A stretch of 64,000 bases of DNA from Pelosinus sp. IPA-1. GTDB taxonomy: Bacteria; Bacillota; Negativicutes; DSM-13327. This document shows, in pieces, positions 24,751 through 34,422 of the stretch. Each line of letters starts with the position of its first letter. Position 1 is the stretch's first letter. A model generated the notes under the pieces. It did not search any database, was not told the DNA's origin, and was given only the letters and a program-made list of their open reading frames with translations. The stretch covers positions 186,001 to 250,000 of the forward strand of contig NZ_BSVC01000007.1 in NCBI RefSeq assembly GCF_030269905.1, read 5' to 3'. Both the position numbers and the translations under genes were made by a program.

Positions 24751-26547
24751 ATGAAGACGAAGAATATCCGCAATTTCTCGATAATTGCTCATATAGATCA
24801 TGGAAAATCTACTCTAGCCGATCGGTTGATTGAGTATACAGGCACTCTATCTTCCAGGCAAATGGAAGCCCAGGTTCTGGATAATATGGATCTTGAACGG
24901 GAACGTGGTATTACCATTAAAGCACAGTCTGTAAGGTTAGAATACACGGCAAAAGATGGTGAGACTTACATGTTAAATCTCATCGACACACCAGGGCACG
25001 TTGACTTTACTTATGAGGTGTCACGCAGTTTGGCAGCTTGTGAAGGAGCGCTCTTGATTGTAGATGCTGCTCAGGGGATTGAAGCACAAACCTTGGCCAA
25101 CGTGTATTTAGCGTTAGATAATGATTTAGAAATCATTACAGTTATTAATAAAATTGATCTACCAAGTGCTGATCCAGAGAGAGTGAAACAAGAAGTCGAA
25201 GATGTAATTGGTCTTGATACTTCTGATGCTGTGTTAACAAGTGCAAAATCAGGTATTGGTATTGAAGAAGTACTAGAGGCAATTGTAAAGAAGATTCCAC
25301 CACCGACTGGCACGGTGGAAGAGCCATTATGTGCACTTATTTTTGATTCCCATTTTGATGCTTATAAAGGAGTTATTGCCTATGTAAGGGTTATAAACGG
25401 CATAATTAGACCTGGTATGAAAATGAAAATGATGGCTACCAATAAAATCGTTGAAGTGACAGAGGTAGGCGTTTTTAGACCGGCTATGACCAATGTTAGT
25501 GAACTGGCTCCGGGTCATGTTGGTTTTGTGGCAGGTAGTATTAAAAATGTTAAAGATGTTCGAGTTGGTGACACGATCACTGATGCTGAGCGTCCTGTTG
25601 CGGAGGCTTTACCAGGTTATCGTAAGGTTACGCCTATGGTCTATTGTGGTTTGTACCCGGTAGATAGTTCTGAATATGATTTGCTTCGCGATGCTCTGGA
25701 AAAATTAAAGCTGAATGACGCATCGCTGGTATTTGAACCTGAGACTTCTAGCGCTTTAGGGTTCGGTTTCCGTTGCGGTTTCTTAGGGCTTTTGCATATG
25801 GAAGTCATACAGGAACGCTTGGAGAGGGAATATAGTATTACCTTGATTACGACAGCACCGAGTGTTATCTACAAAGTGTTCAAGACAGATGGGGAAATTT
25901 TTGAAATCGAAAACCCTTCCAAATTACCAACTCCCCAAGAAATTGAACATATTGAAGAACCTTATGTTAAAGCTATGGTGATTGTTCCAAATGACTATGT
26001 AGGTGTAGTTATGGAGTTGTCCCAAGAAAAACGTGGCGAATTCAAGGATATGAAATACCTAGATACAACTAGGGTCATGCTCACCTATCATTTACCTTTG
26101 AGTGAGATTATTTATGATTATTTTGATCGTTTAAAATCAGCTACTCGCGGATATGCCTCTTTAGACTATGAATTAATTGGTTATCGACAATCCTTGCTTG
26201 TCAAACTTGATATCTTGCTCAACAGTGAACCTGTTGATGCATTATCCATCATTGTACACAGAGATAAGGCAACCTATCGAGGACGTATATTGGTAGAAAA
26301 ATTAAGGGGAATTATTCCCAGACAAATGTTTGAAATTCCAATTCAAGCAGCTATTGGCAATAAGGTAGTTGCGCGGGAAACTGTAAGAGCAATGCGTAAG
26401 GATGTATTAGCAAAATGTTATGGTGGCGATATTAGCCGTAAGCGAAAATTATTGGAAAAACAAAAAGAAGGTAAAAAGCGCATGAAACAGGTAGGTAGTG
26501 TGGAAGTGCCGCAAGAAGCCTTTATGGCCATATTAAAGATTGATTAA
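24751..26547 (+). CDS. lepA: elongation factor 4 (LepA) GTPase
   Basis: Ribosome-associated translational GTPase related to EF-G, implicated in initiation and 30S biogenesis. The 598-residue length is normal. G1 is AHIDHGKST (residues 13-21), G2 RGITIKAQ, G3 DTPGHVDF, G4 NKIDLP; EF-G-like domains II, III and V follow, and the LepA-specific C-terminal domain ends [23 protein letters not shown] precedes the ATG. Its end overlaps the region of the hemW start, so lepA and hemW are one operon, as in many Firmicutes. Confidence 0.98.
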   Translation: MKTKNIRNFSIIAHIDHGKSTLADRLIEYTGTLSSRQMEAQVLDNMDLERERGITIKAQSVRLEYTAKDGETYMLNLIDTPGHVDFTYEVSRSLAACEGALLIVDAAQGIEAQTLANVYLALDNDLEIITVINKIDLPSADPERVKQEVEDVIGLDTSDAVLTSAKSGIGIEEVLEAIVKKIPPPTGTVEEPLCALIFDSHFDAYKGVIAYVRVINGIIRPGMKMKMMATNKIVEVTEVGVFRPAMTNVSELAPGHVGFVAGSIKNVKDVRVGDTITDAERPVAEALPGYRKVTPMVYCGLYPVDSSEYDLLRDALEKLKLNDASLVFEPETSSALGFGFRCGFLGLLHMEVIQERLEREYSITLITTAPSVIYKVFKTDGEIFEIENPSKLPTPQEIEHIEEPYVKAMVIVPNDYVGVVMELSQEKRGEFKDMKYLDTTRVMLTYHLPLSEIIYDYFDRLKSATRGYASLDYELIGYRQSLLVKLDILLNSEPVDALSIIVHRDKATYRGRILVEKLRGIIPRQMFEIPIQAAIGNKVVARETVRAMRKDVLAKCYGGDISRKRKLLEKQKEGKKRMKQVGSVEVPQEAFMAILKID

Positions 26548-26563
26548 AAAGGTGATTAGGATA

Positions 26564-27700
26564 ATGAAAATGGGTCTATATATTCACATTCCTTTTTGTC
26601 AGCAAAAGTGTTTATACTGTGATTTTCCATCTGAGGCCAATTTGACCCATTTATATCAGCCCTATGTTGCCGCCTTGTGCCAGGAAATTTCTGGCAAGGG
26701 CGGTGTTTTATCTGGGGATGTTATTGATACAATATATATTGGCGGTGGCACGCCTACTGTATTAGCAACGGATTCCTTACGGAAGATATTAGAATGTGTA
26801 CACAGTTCCTTTATTATTGATAAAAACGCTGAAATAAGTATAGAAGCGAATCCTGGTACAGTTGATCAAAATAAACTACGGGCCTTAAGGGCAAGTGGTG
26901 TGAATCGAATTAGTTTTGGTGTGCAAAGCTTTTCTGATGAACTACTACAGTCAATTGGTAGAATACATTGTGGACAAGAAGCAATGCAAGCAATACAGGA
27001 AGCACAAAATGCAGGATTTGAAAATATTAATATTGACTTAATGTATGGACTACCAGGACAATCTCTTTTGGACTTAGAGGCTAGTGTACGTCAAGCAATT
27101 AAGCTTAATGTTACCCATATATCGGCTTATGGATTGAAGGTAGAAGAGGGGACACCTTTTGCGGCAATGCAAAAGCGAGGAAAACTTATGCTGCCAGATG
27201 AAGAAATTGATGAGGACATGTATCAATATACAACGGAATTTTTGCCAAGAAGTGGATTTATGAGGTATGAAATATCGAACTTTGCGAAAGTTGGCTTTGA
27301 GTGTCGTCATAATTTAAAATATTGGCAATATCAGCCTTACGTGGGGGTAGGCGCAGCAGCGCATTCTTTTTTGTACAAAGAGCGGGTTTCTAATGTAAGT
27401 GATGTATCTCAATATATAACATGTCTTTCAATGGGGAAATCGCCAATTAAAGACCGAGAGACACCAGCTATAGAAGTGGCTATGGCTGAATATGTATTTT
27501 TAGCATTGCGTACAGTACAAGGATTATCGATGAATGAGTTTGACGAATATTTTCCGTATAACTTTATGGAGCAGTACCAAGATGTCCTTGAAAAACTAAC
27601 AAGACAAAAGTTGATTGTAGTAGAAGAAAATCAGATATATTTAACAACAATAGGCATGAAGTATGGCAACGTAGTATTTCGTGCATTTTTACCTGAGTAA
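26564..27700 (+). CDS. hemW: HemW, radical SAM haem chaperone-like protein
   Basis: The 378-residue protein is the HemW/HemN-like radical SAM family. The cluster motif is HIPFCQQKCLYCDF near residue 10, with IYIGGGTPTVL following and a HemN_C domain at the end. HemW proteins bind haem and assist its insertion; many are labelled coproporphyrinogen III oxidase in error. The ATG at 26564 is preferred to a TTG 24 bases upstream, which would overlap lepA; ATTAGG precedes it. It directly follows lepA and precedes hrcA, the classic order lepA-hemW-hrcA. Confidence 0.92.
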   Translation: MKMGLYIHIPFCQQKCLYCDFPSEANLTHLYQPYVAALCQEISGKGGVLSGDVIDTIYIGGGTPTVLATDSLRKILECVHSSFIIDKNAEISIEANPGTVDQNKLRALRASGVNRISFGVQSFSDELLQSIGRIHCGQEAMQAIQEAQNAGFENINIDLMYGLPGQSLLDLEASVRQAIKLNVTHISAYGLKVEEGTPFAAMQKRGKLMLPDEEIDEDMYQYTTEFLPRSGFMRYEISNFAKVGFECRHNLKYWQYQPYVGVGAAAHSFLYKERVSNVSDVSQYITCLSMGKSPIKDRETPAIEVAMAEYVFLALRTVQGLSMNEFDEYFPYNFMEQYQDVLEKLTRQKLIVVEENQIYLTTIGMKYGNVVFRAFLPE

Positions 27701-27716
27701 AACTGATTATTATATC

Positions 27717-27745
27717 TTGACAATCGAGCGTAGGAGTGGTATTTT
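27717..27745 (+). promoter_or_regulatory. heat-shock operon promoter
   Basis: TTGACA (27717-27722) and TATTTT (27740-27745) are separated by 17 bases, placing the start about 5 bases before the CIRCE operator. Confidence 0.75.
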
Positions 27746-27756
27746 TTTAATAGGCG

Positions 27757-27783
27757 TTAGCACTCTACAGTGTAGAGTGCTAA
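27757..27783 (+). promoter_or_regulatory. CIRCE operator (HrcA-binding site)
   Basis: A perfect match to the consensus: TTAGCACTC (27757-27765), nine-base spacer, GAGTGCTAA (27775-27783). HrcA bound here represses the operon until heat shock. Confidence 0.98.
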
Positions 27784-27803
27784 CAATAGGAGGTGGAGCT
27801 TGT

Positions 27804-28832
27804 ATGTTAGATAAGAGAAAACGTAGTATTCTCCAAGCGATTGTTGATGACTATATTTCCACCGCAGAGCCTATTGGTTCACGTACGATTGCTAGAAAGC
27901 ATGATTTGGGTGTTAGCCCAGCAACTATTCGAAATGAAATGGCTGATCTTGAACTATTAGGTTATATTGAACAACTCCATACTTCATCAGGACGAATCCC
28001 TTCTGCTAAAGGTTATCGCTTTTATGTAGATTCTTTATTAGAACCAACCCAAATGTCAGATAAAGAAATCGCATTAATAAAAAACTGGTATCAGGAAAAA
28101 ACTCGTCACGTTGAGGAAGTTTTTCAGGAAACTGCGAAAATCTTATCGAAAATTACTAGTAACATTTCGTTAGTCTTGGTGCCTCAGGTATCACAGTGTG
28201 CTTTTAAATACCTAAAGTTCCTACCATTTGATGATTGTCGTACTATTTTAGTAGTCGTAACTGACACAGGCTTTGTCGAAAATAAGGTAATAGATATACC
28301 GAAAGGTCTTTCTTTTAATGATTTACAACGTATTGCAGAACATATCAATCGGCGTTTATCTGGTTTGTCTTTTGACAATATTGAAGCATCTATTTTGAGA
28401 GATATCCAAAATGATATGTTAGTAGACGTGGATTTATTTGAAACTGCCATGGGGATCTTAAAAAAGGCTTTAGTGGTGGAAAAAAACGAGCGGTTGTATC
28501 TTGGTGGTACGACGCAATTGTTAAGCCAGCCCGAATTTAAGAACATCGACAAAGTAAAATCATTTCTGGATATGTTAGAAGAAGAGCAACTCTTAGCAAA
28601 TATCTTGCAGAATCAAAGAAATGATGGCGTTATTGTTACAATTGGTGATGAAAATAAATATAGTGGCATTCAAGACTGCAGCATGGTGCAGGCTACCTAT
28701 CGTATTGATGGGCAGGTAGTTGGAACTGTAGCTGTGTTAGGTCCAACAAGAATGGATTATGGGAAAGTGATGTCAGTGTTAGAGTTTATGCATAATCATT
28801 TAGGTGAAGTACTGAAAAAATATAAAGTATAA
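27804..28832 (+). CDS. hrcA: heat-inducible transcription repressor HrcA
   Basis: HrcA binds CIRCE and represses class I heat-shock genes; its activity normally depends on GroEL. The start is ATG 27804 after AGGAGGTGG, giving 342 residues; the frame is open further upstream but that would run through the CIRCE. The N-terminal winged helix carries YISTAEPIGSRTIARKHDLGVSPATIRN split over residues 15-45, then the GAF-like and inserted dimerisation domains, ending FMHNHLGEVLKKY. It is the first gene of an operon that contains a group III chaperonin, so which chaperonin tunes this HrcA is an open question. Confidence 0.97.
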   Translation: MLDKRKRSILQAIVDDYISTAEPIGSRTIARKHDLGVSPATIRNEMADLELLGYIEQLHTSSGRIPSAKGYRFYVDSLLEPTQMSDKEIALIKNWYQEKTRHVEEVFQETAKILSKITSNISLVLVPQVSQCAFKYLKFLPFDDCRTILVVVTDTGFVENKVIDIPKGLSFNDLQRIAEHINRRLSGLSFDNIEASILRDIQNDMLVDVDLFETAMGILKKALVVEKNERLYLGGTTQLLSQPEFKNIDKVKSFLDMLEEEQLLANILQNQRNDGVIVTIGDENKYSGIQDCSMVQATYRIDGQVVGTVAVLGPTRMDYGKVMSVLEFMHNHLGEVLKKYKV

Positions 28833-28835
28833 AAC

Positions 28836-28886
28836 GATAGAGTTAGAAATAACTTTTCACCATAATAAGGTATTGCTAACTCTATC
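28836..28886 (+). promoter_or_regulatory. inverted repeat between hrcA and the chaperonin gene
   Basis: Perfect 11-bp arms GATAGAGTTAG (28836-28846) and CTAACTCTATC (28876-28886) enclose 29 bases; after one mismatch the pairing continues with AATA/TATT. No T tract follows, so it is not a terminator. It may be an mRNA processing or stability stem, or an operator. Confidence 0.7.
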
Positions 28887-28923
28887 ATACATATAATATA
28901 ACTGTAATTGGGAGGAACCAGGA

Positions 28924-30489
28924 ATGAAGCTAAATAAAGCTGGTAATGGTTCTGAAGCGGATGAACGGCTGGCAGCCCTTATGACAAATGCCAATGCGAT
29001 TCGTGTTGTAACGGCAGCTGTTGAGGGAACAATTGGTCCTAAAGGGCTCGATACCATGCTGCTTGGTTCTTTTGGTGAAGTAATTATTACAAATGATGGT
29101 GTTACCATCCTAGAAAAAATGGATGTAGATCATCCAGCCGCTAAGATGCTGATTAATATAGCTAGAGCCCAGCAAGCTGAAGTAGGAGACGGTACAACGA
29201 CAGCAACGATTATGGCTGGCGGCTTGGTGGGGGAAGGGGTAAACCAAGTAGTAAGAGGTGTACCCATTGCTCGAGTTATTGAAGGCATTAAGCACGGTAT
29301 TACCCTAGCATTAGAAGGAATAAAACAACGAGCCCACCAAATTCATGACTTACATGATCCTGTGTTACTTAATATTGCCATGATTGCTGGGCGTGAATAT
29401 AAAGATATTGCTGAACTAGTGATTCGAGCTGCAGGCCTTATAGGGATTGAAAAATTATGCGAAAGTAATTTTAAATTAGCAGACATTATCCTATCTCAAG
29501 AAGGTGCCGAGAACGAAGTATTCATGGGTGTTATTATTGATAAAAAAAGAATGACAACAGAGATGCCCCTAGAAGTAAGTCAGATAAAAGTGTTAGTTAT
29601 TGATGATGCTTTAGAACCTGAAGAAATAGGGGATGAAGCCCTTCGTACCGAACTTGGGTTTAAACGTTATCTTGAACTGCAAAATGAATTTAAAAATAAT
29701 ATACATAAAATCGTGGAGCTTGGTGTTAAGGTCGTTTTGGTAGACAGAGGTGTTCATGATATTGCTGAGGAAATACTTACTGATTCTGGTATTATGGTGA
29801 TTCAGCGAGTGGCTGCGGAGGAATTACGACGTGCCGCTGAACATGTGGGTGCCCGAATGATAAAACGCACAGGTCTTAAAAAAGATTGTAACGATATCGC
29901 TGCTTATTTAGGCGTAGCAGCAAGGGTACATGAGGATGAAAAATTAAAACATATTCGTATTTTAGGTGGCGCTGGTAAGCCAATGGCGACTATTCTGGTA
30001 GGTGCTGCAACAGAAGAAGTCGTAGGTGAGAGACAACGTATTGCCAAAGATGCAGCTTCTAGTGTGCAAGCTGCCATTAAAGGCGGTTATGTTCCTGGTG
30101 GTGGCTCCATTGAGGTTGCCATTAGCCGTGAGATTAATGCCTCGCGAGAAGCCGTAAAAGGTATGGCGGCATATGGCGTCGATTGTGTAACCCAAGCTTT
30201 ACGAAGGCCCTTAGCGCAAATCGTAGAAAATGCTGGTTACAATCCGCTAGAAAAAGTAGAAGAGGTTATTGCAGCCCATGCAAATCAAAAAAAAGACTCA
30301 TTAGGTATAGATTGTGATACTGGTGAAATCGTTAACATGCTGGACATTGGAGTCGTGGATCCAGCAACTGTGAAACTACATGCAATCAAAGCAGCTGGAG
30401 AAGTGGCAGTAGCTATTTTGCGTATAGATACAATTATTAAGAAAAAAGAAGAGAACAGCAAAACAGCTAATCTTGCTGGCAAGAACTAA
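28924..30489 (+). CDS. group III (archaeal thermosome-like) bacterial chaperonin
   Basis: This is not GroEL. The 521-residue protein matches group II/III chaperonins: GPKGLDTM (residues 38-45), TNDGVTIL (56-63), MDVDHPAAKMLI, the nucleotide motif GDGTTT (88-93), VPGGGSIEVAI in the C-terminal equatorial part, and GEIVNMLDIGVVDPATVKLHAI...AAGEVA..ILRIDTII near the end, all read as in archaeal thermosomes. It lacks a Gly-Gly-Met tail. Such ATP-driven folding chambers with a built-in lid are known from a few bacteria (first described from Carboxydothermus), where the gene sits in the dnaK operon. Here too it lies between hrcA and grpE, with GGGAGG before the ATG. No groES or groEL is in the window. 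Confidence 0.93.
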   Translation: MKLNKAGNGSEADERLAALMTNANAIRVVTAAVEGTIGPKGLDTMLLGSFGEVIITNDGVTILEKMDVDHPAAKMLINIARAQQAEVGDGTTTATIMAGGLVGEGVNQVVRGVPIARVIEGIKHGITLALEGIKQRAHQIHDLHDPVLLNIAMIAGREYKDIAELVIRAAGLIGIEKLCESNFKLADIILSQEGAENEVFMGVIIDKKRMTTEMPLEVSQIKVLVIDDALEPEEIGDEALRTELGFKRYLELQNEFKNNIHKIVELGVKVVLVDRGVHDIAEEILTDSGIMVIQRVAAEELRRAAEHVGARMIKRTGLKKDCNDIAAYLGVAARVHEDEKLKHIRILGGAGKPMATILVGAATEEVVGERQRIAKDAASSVQAAIKGGYVPGGGSIEVAISREINASREAVKGMAAYGVDCVTQALRRPLAQIVENAGYNPLEKVEEVIAAHANQKKDSLGIDCDTGEIVNMLDIGVVDPATVKLHAIKAAGEVAVAILRIDTIIKKKEENSKTANLAGKN

Positions 30490-30524
30490 AAAAACAATGG
30501 AATTTTATATATGGGGTGATATAT

Positions 30525-31076
30525 TTGAGTGAAACAAAAGAAAAATTAGAGCAAGAAGTTGAAGATAACGCTGTAACATCGGAACCGACAGTAGAAGTGA
30601 TAGAAGATGCCGATGGTACATCACTAGAAGCGGAACTTCTTGGTAAAGAACGTCTTTTAGAAGAAGCCAACGATCGCTATAAGCGATTACAGGCTGACTT
30701 TGATAATTTTCGAAGACGGACTCGTCAAGAAAAGGAAGAGTTATCAAATATTGTAGCGCAGAATGTTATCTTAGAGTTGTTGCCTGTGATTGATAATTTT
30801 GAACGAGCCTTAGGCAGTATTGCTACTCAGGATGCGGATAAGATGCTTTCTGGAGTGGAGATGATTTATCGTCAATTGGCACAAGTCTTAGAAAAAAGTG
30901 GTTTGACAACAGTTGAGGCAGTTGGTAAGGCTTTTGATCCTCAGCAGCATGAAGCTGTAATGCGAGTAGAAGACGCTGAACAACCAGATGGTACTATTGT
31001 TGAAGAATTGCAAAAGGGTTACGCTGTACGAGGTAAAGTAATAAGACCTAGTATGGTAAAGGTAGTAAGTAATTAG
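30525..31076 (+). CDS. grpE: GrpE nucleotide exchange factor
   Basis: GrpE releases ADP from DnaK. The 183-residue protein has an acidic N-terminus, a long coiled coil (about residues 40-85, ERLLEEANDRYKRLQADFDNF, then RRRTRQEKEEL), and the C-terminal beta domain ending KVIRPSMVKV. The start is TTG 30525, six bases after GGGGTG; a GTG at 30516 overlaps that site. It directly follows the chaperonin gene and precedes dnaK. Confidence 0.95.
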   Translation: MSETKEKLEQEVEDNAVTSEPTVEVIEDADGTSLEAELLGKERLLEEANDRYKRLQADFDNFRRRTRQEKEELSNIVAQNVILELLPVIDNFERALGSIATQDADKMLSGVEMIYRQLAQVLEKSGLTTVEAVGKAFDPQQHEAVMRVEDAEQPDGTIVEELQKGYAVRGKVIRPSMVKVVSN

Positions 31077-31139
31077 AAGTTACTTAATAGAAGCTTCATT
31101 TAAAAATAAAAATTTACATATTTCAAGGAGGAATACATA

Positions 31140-32966
31140 ATGGCAAAAGTAATTGGTATAGATCTTGGTACAACAAATTCATGTGTAGCAGTAATGGAAG
31201 GTGGGGAACCTGTTGTTATTGCGAATGCCGAAGGAAATAGAATTACTCCTTCTGTAGTGGGTTTTTCAAAAACAGATGAACGTTTAGTTGGTCAATTAGC
31301 AAAACGTCAAGCTGTATCCAATCCAGAACGTACAATCAGTTCAATTAAAAGATATATGGGGACTGACCATAAAGTAAAAATTGATGATAAATCATATACT
31401 CCACAAGAAATTTCTGCAATGATTTTACAAAAATTAAAGGCCGATGCAGAAGCTTATTTAGGTCAAACGGTAACCCAAGCTGTTATTACTGTACCTGCCT
31501 ATTATAATGACAGCCAACGTCAAGCGACAAAAGATGCTGGAACAATTGCTGGTCTAGAAGTGTTACGTATTATTAATGAACCAACAGCCGCAGCATTAGC
31601 CTACGGTATTGATAAAGGAAACGATCATACTATACTTGTTTTTGACTTGGGTGGTGGTACGTTTGACGTATCTATCTTAGAACTTGGTGAAGGTGTATTC
31701 GAAGTAAAAGCTACAAATGGTAATAACCGTTTGGGCGGGGATGACTTTGATGAACGCGTTATGAAATGGTTAATAGCTGAATTCAAAAAGGAAAACGGTA
31801 TTGATTTATCAAAAGACCGTATGGCAGAACAACGTCTACGTGAAGCTGCTGAAAAAGCCAAAATTGAACTTTCTGGTGTGTTAACAACAAATATTAATCT
31901 ACCATTTATTACAGCAGACCAAACTGGTCCTAAACATTTAGATGTAAACTTAACAAGAGCTAAATTTGATGAGTTAACTGCTGATCTAGTAGAATCAACT
32001 ATGGGGCCAACTCGTCAAGCCATGAGTGATGCTGGATTGTCTCCTAAAGATATTGAAAAAGTAATTCTTGTAGGTGGATCTACTCGTATTCCTGCAGTAC
32101 AAGAAGCAATTAAAAGCTTCTTAGGTAAAGAGCCTCACCGTGGCGTAAATCCTGATGAGTGTGTAGCTGTAGGTGCTGCAATTCAGGCAGGTGTACTAGT
32201 AGGCGAAGTAAAAGATGTATTATTGCTCGATGTTACTCCATTGTCCTTAGGGATTGAAACTTTAGGTGGCGTATTCACTAAAATAATTGAGCGTAACACT
32301 ACAATTCCTACATCTAAGAGCCAAGTATTCTCTACTGCCGCTGATAACCAACCATCTGTAGACATTCATGTTCTACAAGGGGAAAGAGAAATGGCTTCCT
32401 ATAATAAAACATTAGGTCGTTTTGAACTTAAAGATATTCCACCAGCACAACGGGGTGTGCCACGCATCGAAGTTTCTTTTGATATTGATGCCAACGGTAT
32501 TGTGCATGTATCTGCCAAGGATTTGGGTACTGGTAAAGAACAAAAAATTACTATTACCTCTTCAGGTGGTATGAGCAAAGAGGATATTGAACGCATGGTA
32601 AAAGAAGCAGAGGCCCACGCAGCGGAAGATAAAACCCGTAAGGAAGAAGTAGAAGTTCGCAATAATGCCGACTCTTTGGTCTATCAAGCTGAAAAAACCA
32701 TTAAAGATATGGGCGATAAAGTAGAAGACAAAGAATTACTAGCAAAAGTACAAAAGGCAGCGGATACATTGAAAGAAAGCCTTAAAGGTACGGATACAGA
32801 AAAAATTAAAGCAGATACTGAAGAATTAACAAAACCATTATATGAAATGACCTCTGCTGTTTATAATAAGGAACAAGAAGCTGCAGGACAACAAGCACCT
32901 GAGGCCGGCAAGGATGAAAAAGTAGTGGACGCTGAGTACAAAGTTGTCGATGAAGACAAGAAATAG
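31140..32966 (+). CDS. dnaK: Hsp70 chaperone DnaK
   Basis: ATP-dependent chaperone for nascent and misfolded proteins. The 608-residue product has [18 protein letters not shown] at the N-terminus, the [13 protein letters not shown] phosphate loop, [11 protein letters not shown], the [14 protein letters not shown] linker to the substrate-binding domain, and a charged tail ending [14 protein letters not shown], the usual bacterial ending. The N-terminal domain lacks the about 24-residue insert of Gram-negative DnaK, as in Firmicutes. AAGGAGG precedes the ATG. Codon use looks optimised for high expression. Confidence 0.99.
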   Translation: MAKVIGIDLGTTNSCVAVMEGGEPVVIANAEGNRITPSVVGFSKTDERLVGQLAKRQAVSNPERTISSIKRYMGTDHKVKIDDKSYTPQEISAMILQKLKADAEAYLGQTVTQAVITVPAYYNDSQRQATKDAGTIAGLEVLRIINEPTAAALAYGIDKGNDHTILVFDLGGGTFDVSILELGEGVFEVKATNGNNRLGGDDFDERVMKWLIAEFKKENGIDLSKDRMAEQRLREAAEKAKIELSGVLTTNINLPFITADQTGPKHLDVNLTRAKFDELTADLVESTMGPTRQAMSDAGLSPKDIEKVILVGGSTRIPAVQEAIKSFLGKEPHRGVNPDECVAVGAAIQAGVLVGEVKDVLLLDVTPLSLGIETLGGVFTKIIERNTTIPTSKSQVFSTAADNQPSVDIHVLQGEREMASYNKTLGRFELKDIPPAQRGVPRIEVSFDIDANGIVHVSAKDLGTGKEQKITITSSGGMSKEDIERMVKEAEAHAAEDKTRKEEVEVRNNADSLVYQAEKTIKDMGDKVEDKELLAKVQKAADTLKESLKGTDTEKIKADTEELTKPLYEMTSAVYNKEQEAAGQQAPEAGKDEKVVDAEYKVVDEDKK

Positions 32967-32997
32967 GTACTAGCTGGCATAAGAAAAATCACTGATA

Positions 32998-33031
32998 TTT
33001 GGCAGGGATAGGTTGCTTTCCCTGCCAAATA
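32998..33031 (+). terminator. hairpin after dnaK
   Basis: ATTTGGCAGGGA / TCCCTGCCAAAT is a strong 12-bp stem without a T tract. It could attenuate read-through or protect the dnaK mRNA 3-prime end. Confidence 0.6.
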
Positions 33032-33070
33032 CTATATAATTGATAGCGGTAATAACTATAAAACACACTG

Positions 33071-33096
33071 ACACGATTGTGACATCGTGTTTTTGT
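33071..33096 (+). terminator. intrinsic terminator between dnaK and dnaJ
   Basis: ACACGAT / ATCGTGT with a six-base loop is followed by TTTTTG. It would reduce or separate dnaJ transcription from dnaK. Confidence 0.7.
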
Positions 33097-33149
33097 GGTT
33101 CAATTGTTTTTTTATAGTTGTAACTAAAAAGTTTTTAGGATGGTGTAAA

Positions 33150-34286
33150 GTGAGTAAACGCGACTACTATGAAGTGTTAGGCGTAAGTAAAGGTGCGTCT
33201 GATGATGAAATAAAAAAGGCTTTTCGTAAGATGGCCCGTAAGTACCATCCTGACGTAAATCGTGATAATACTAAAGAAGCGGAAGAACAATTTAAAGAAG
33301 TAAATGAAGCATATGAAGTTTTATCAAATAGTGAGCGTCGGGCGCAATATGACCAATTTGGTCATGCTGCTTTTGAAGGCGGTGCCGGTGGTGGTGGCGG
33401 CGGCTTTGGTGGATTTGGCGGCGGCGGTGGATTTAACGATATTTTTGACATGTTTTTCGGTGGACAGTCTGGTTTTGGTGGACGTCAACCAGGGCCTGAA
33501 AAAGGATCTGACCTTAGGTATGACATGGAAATTACTTTCGAACAAGCTGCTTTTGGGGTAGAAACAGAAATACAGATTCCAAGAACAGAAGATTGTAAAA
33601 AATGTAACGGGTCAGGTGCTGCACCTGGAACCCATGCTGAAACTTGTGGTCAGTGTAAAGGGACCGGTCAAATTCAAGTGGCCCAAAATACACCGTTTGG
33701 CCGTATGATAAATACCAGGGTGTGTGACCGTTGTCATGGAGAGGGTAAAATTGTACAGACGCCATGCAAAGAGTGTCATGGACAAGGTAAAACTCGTGTA
33801 AAACGCAAAATTAAAGTCAAAATTCCAGCTGGTGTAGATAATGGTTCAAGACTTAGAGTTAGTCATGAAGGAGAAGCTGGACTACGTGGTGGCCCTCCTG
33901 GTGACTTGTATGTTTATATTTTTGTAAAATCTCACAAACTGTTTACACGGGAAGGTAGTGAAGTGATCTGCGAAGTTCCGATCAGCTTCGTTCAGGCTAC
34001 ATTAGGGGATGAAATTGAGGTTCCCACACTAGATGGCAAAGTGAAACTGAAAATTACCGAAGGAACTCAATCAGGTACTATTTTCCGCTTACGCGAAAAA
34101 GGGATTCCTCATTTAAGGGGAAATGGTCGTGGTGATCAGCATGTCAGGGTCAAAGTAGTCACACCACAAAAATTAAATGAAAAACAACGAGAACTTTTAC
34201 AAGAATTTGGGAAAGCTAGTGGTGAGAATATTAATCCTGAGCAAAAGAATTTTTTCAAAAAAGTGAAGGATGTATTTGGGGTATAG
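33150..34286 (+). CDS. dnaJ: Hsp40 co-chaperone DnaJ
   Basis: DnaJ delivers substrates and stimulates DnaK ATPase. With the GTG start at 33150 the product has 378 residues, normal for full-length DnaJ, starting [20 protein letters not shown]. The J domain holds HPD (in KYHPDVN), a Gly/Phe region of tandem Gly follows, then four zinc repeats ([32 protein letters not shown]) and the C-terminal substrate domains. The frame extends 63 bases upstream but that part overlaps a terminator and lacks a ribosome site. Confidence 0.97.
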   Translation: MSKRDYYEVLGVSKGASDDEIKKAFRKMARKYHPDVNRDNTKEAEEQFKEVNEAYEVLSNSERRAQYDQFGHAAFEGGAGGGGGGFGGFGGGGGFNDIFDMFFGGQSGFGGRQPGPEKGSDLRYDMEITFEQAAFGVETEIQIPRTEDCKKCNGSGAAPGTHAETCGQCKGTGQIQVAQNTPFGRMINTRVCDRCHGEGKIVQTPCKECHGQGKTRVKRKIKVKIPAGVDNGSRLRVSHEGEAGLRGGPPGDLYVYIFVKSHKLFTREGSEVICEVPISFVQATLGDEIEVPTLDGKVKLKITEGTQSGTIFRLREKGIPHLRGNGRGDQHVRVKVVTPQKLNEKQRELLQEFGKASGENINPEQKNFFKKVKDVFGV

Positions 34287-34295
34287 GAAATAAAT

Positions 34296-34334
34296 AAACT
34301 ACCAATATACAAATTTTTGTATATTGGTAGTTTA
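34296..34334 (+). terminator. terminator after dnaJ
   Basis: AAACTACCAATATACAAA / TTTGTATATTGGTAGTTT is a long near-perfect palindrome directly after dnaJ, ending in T/A-rich sequence. Confidence 0.75.
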
Positions 34335-34422
34335 TAATAGGCTATGGAGATATTGCCATGCCCGAACTTAACGTTTTCGGATGGGATATTTCCTTGATAG
34401 AAGAGGAAAAGGGGCGATTGGT

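Noticed and set aside
30285-30747. Minus-strand frames opposite the chaperonin end and grpE
   Set aside because: Shadows of the strongly supported plus-strand genes; no ribosome sites.
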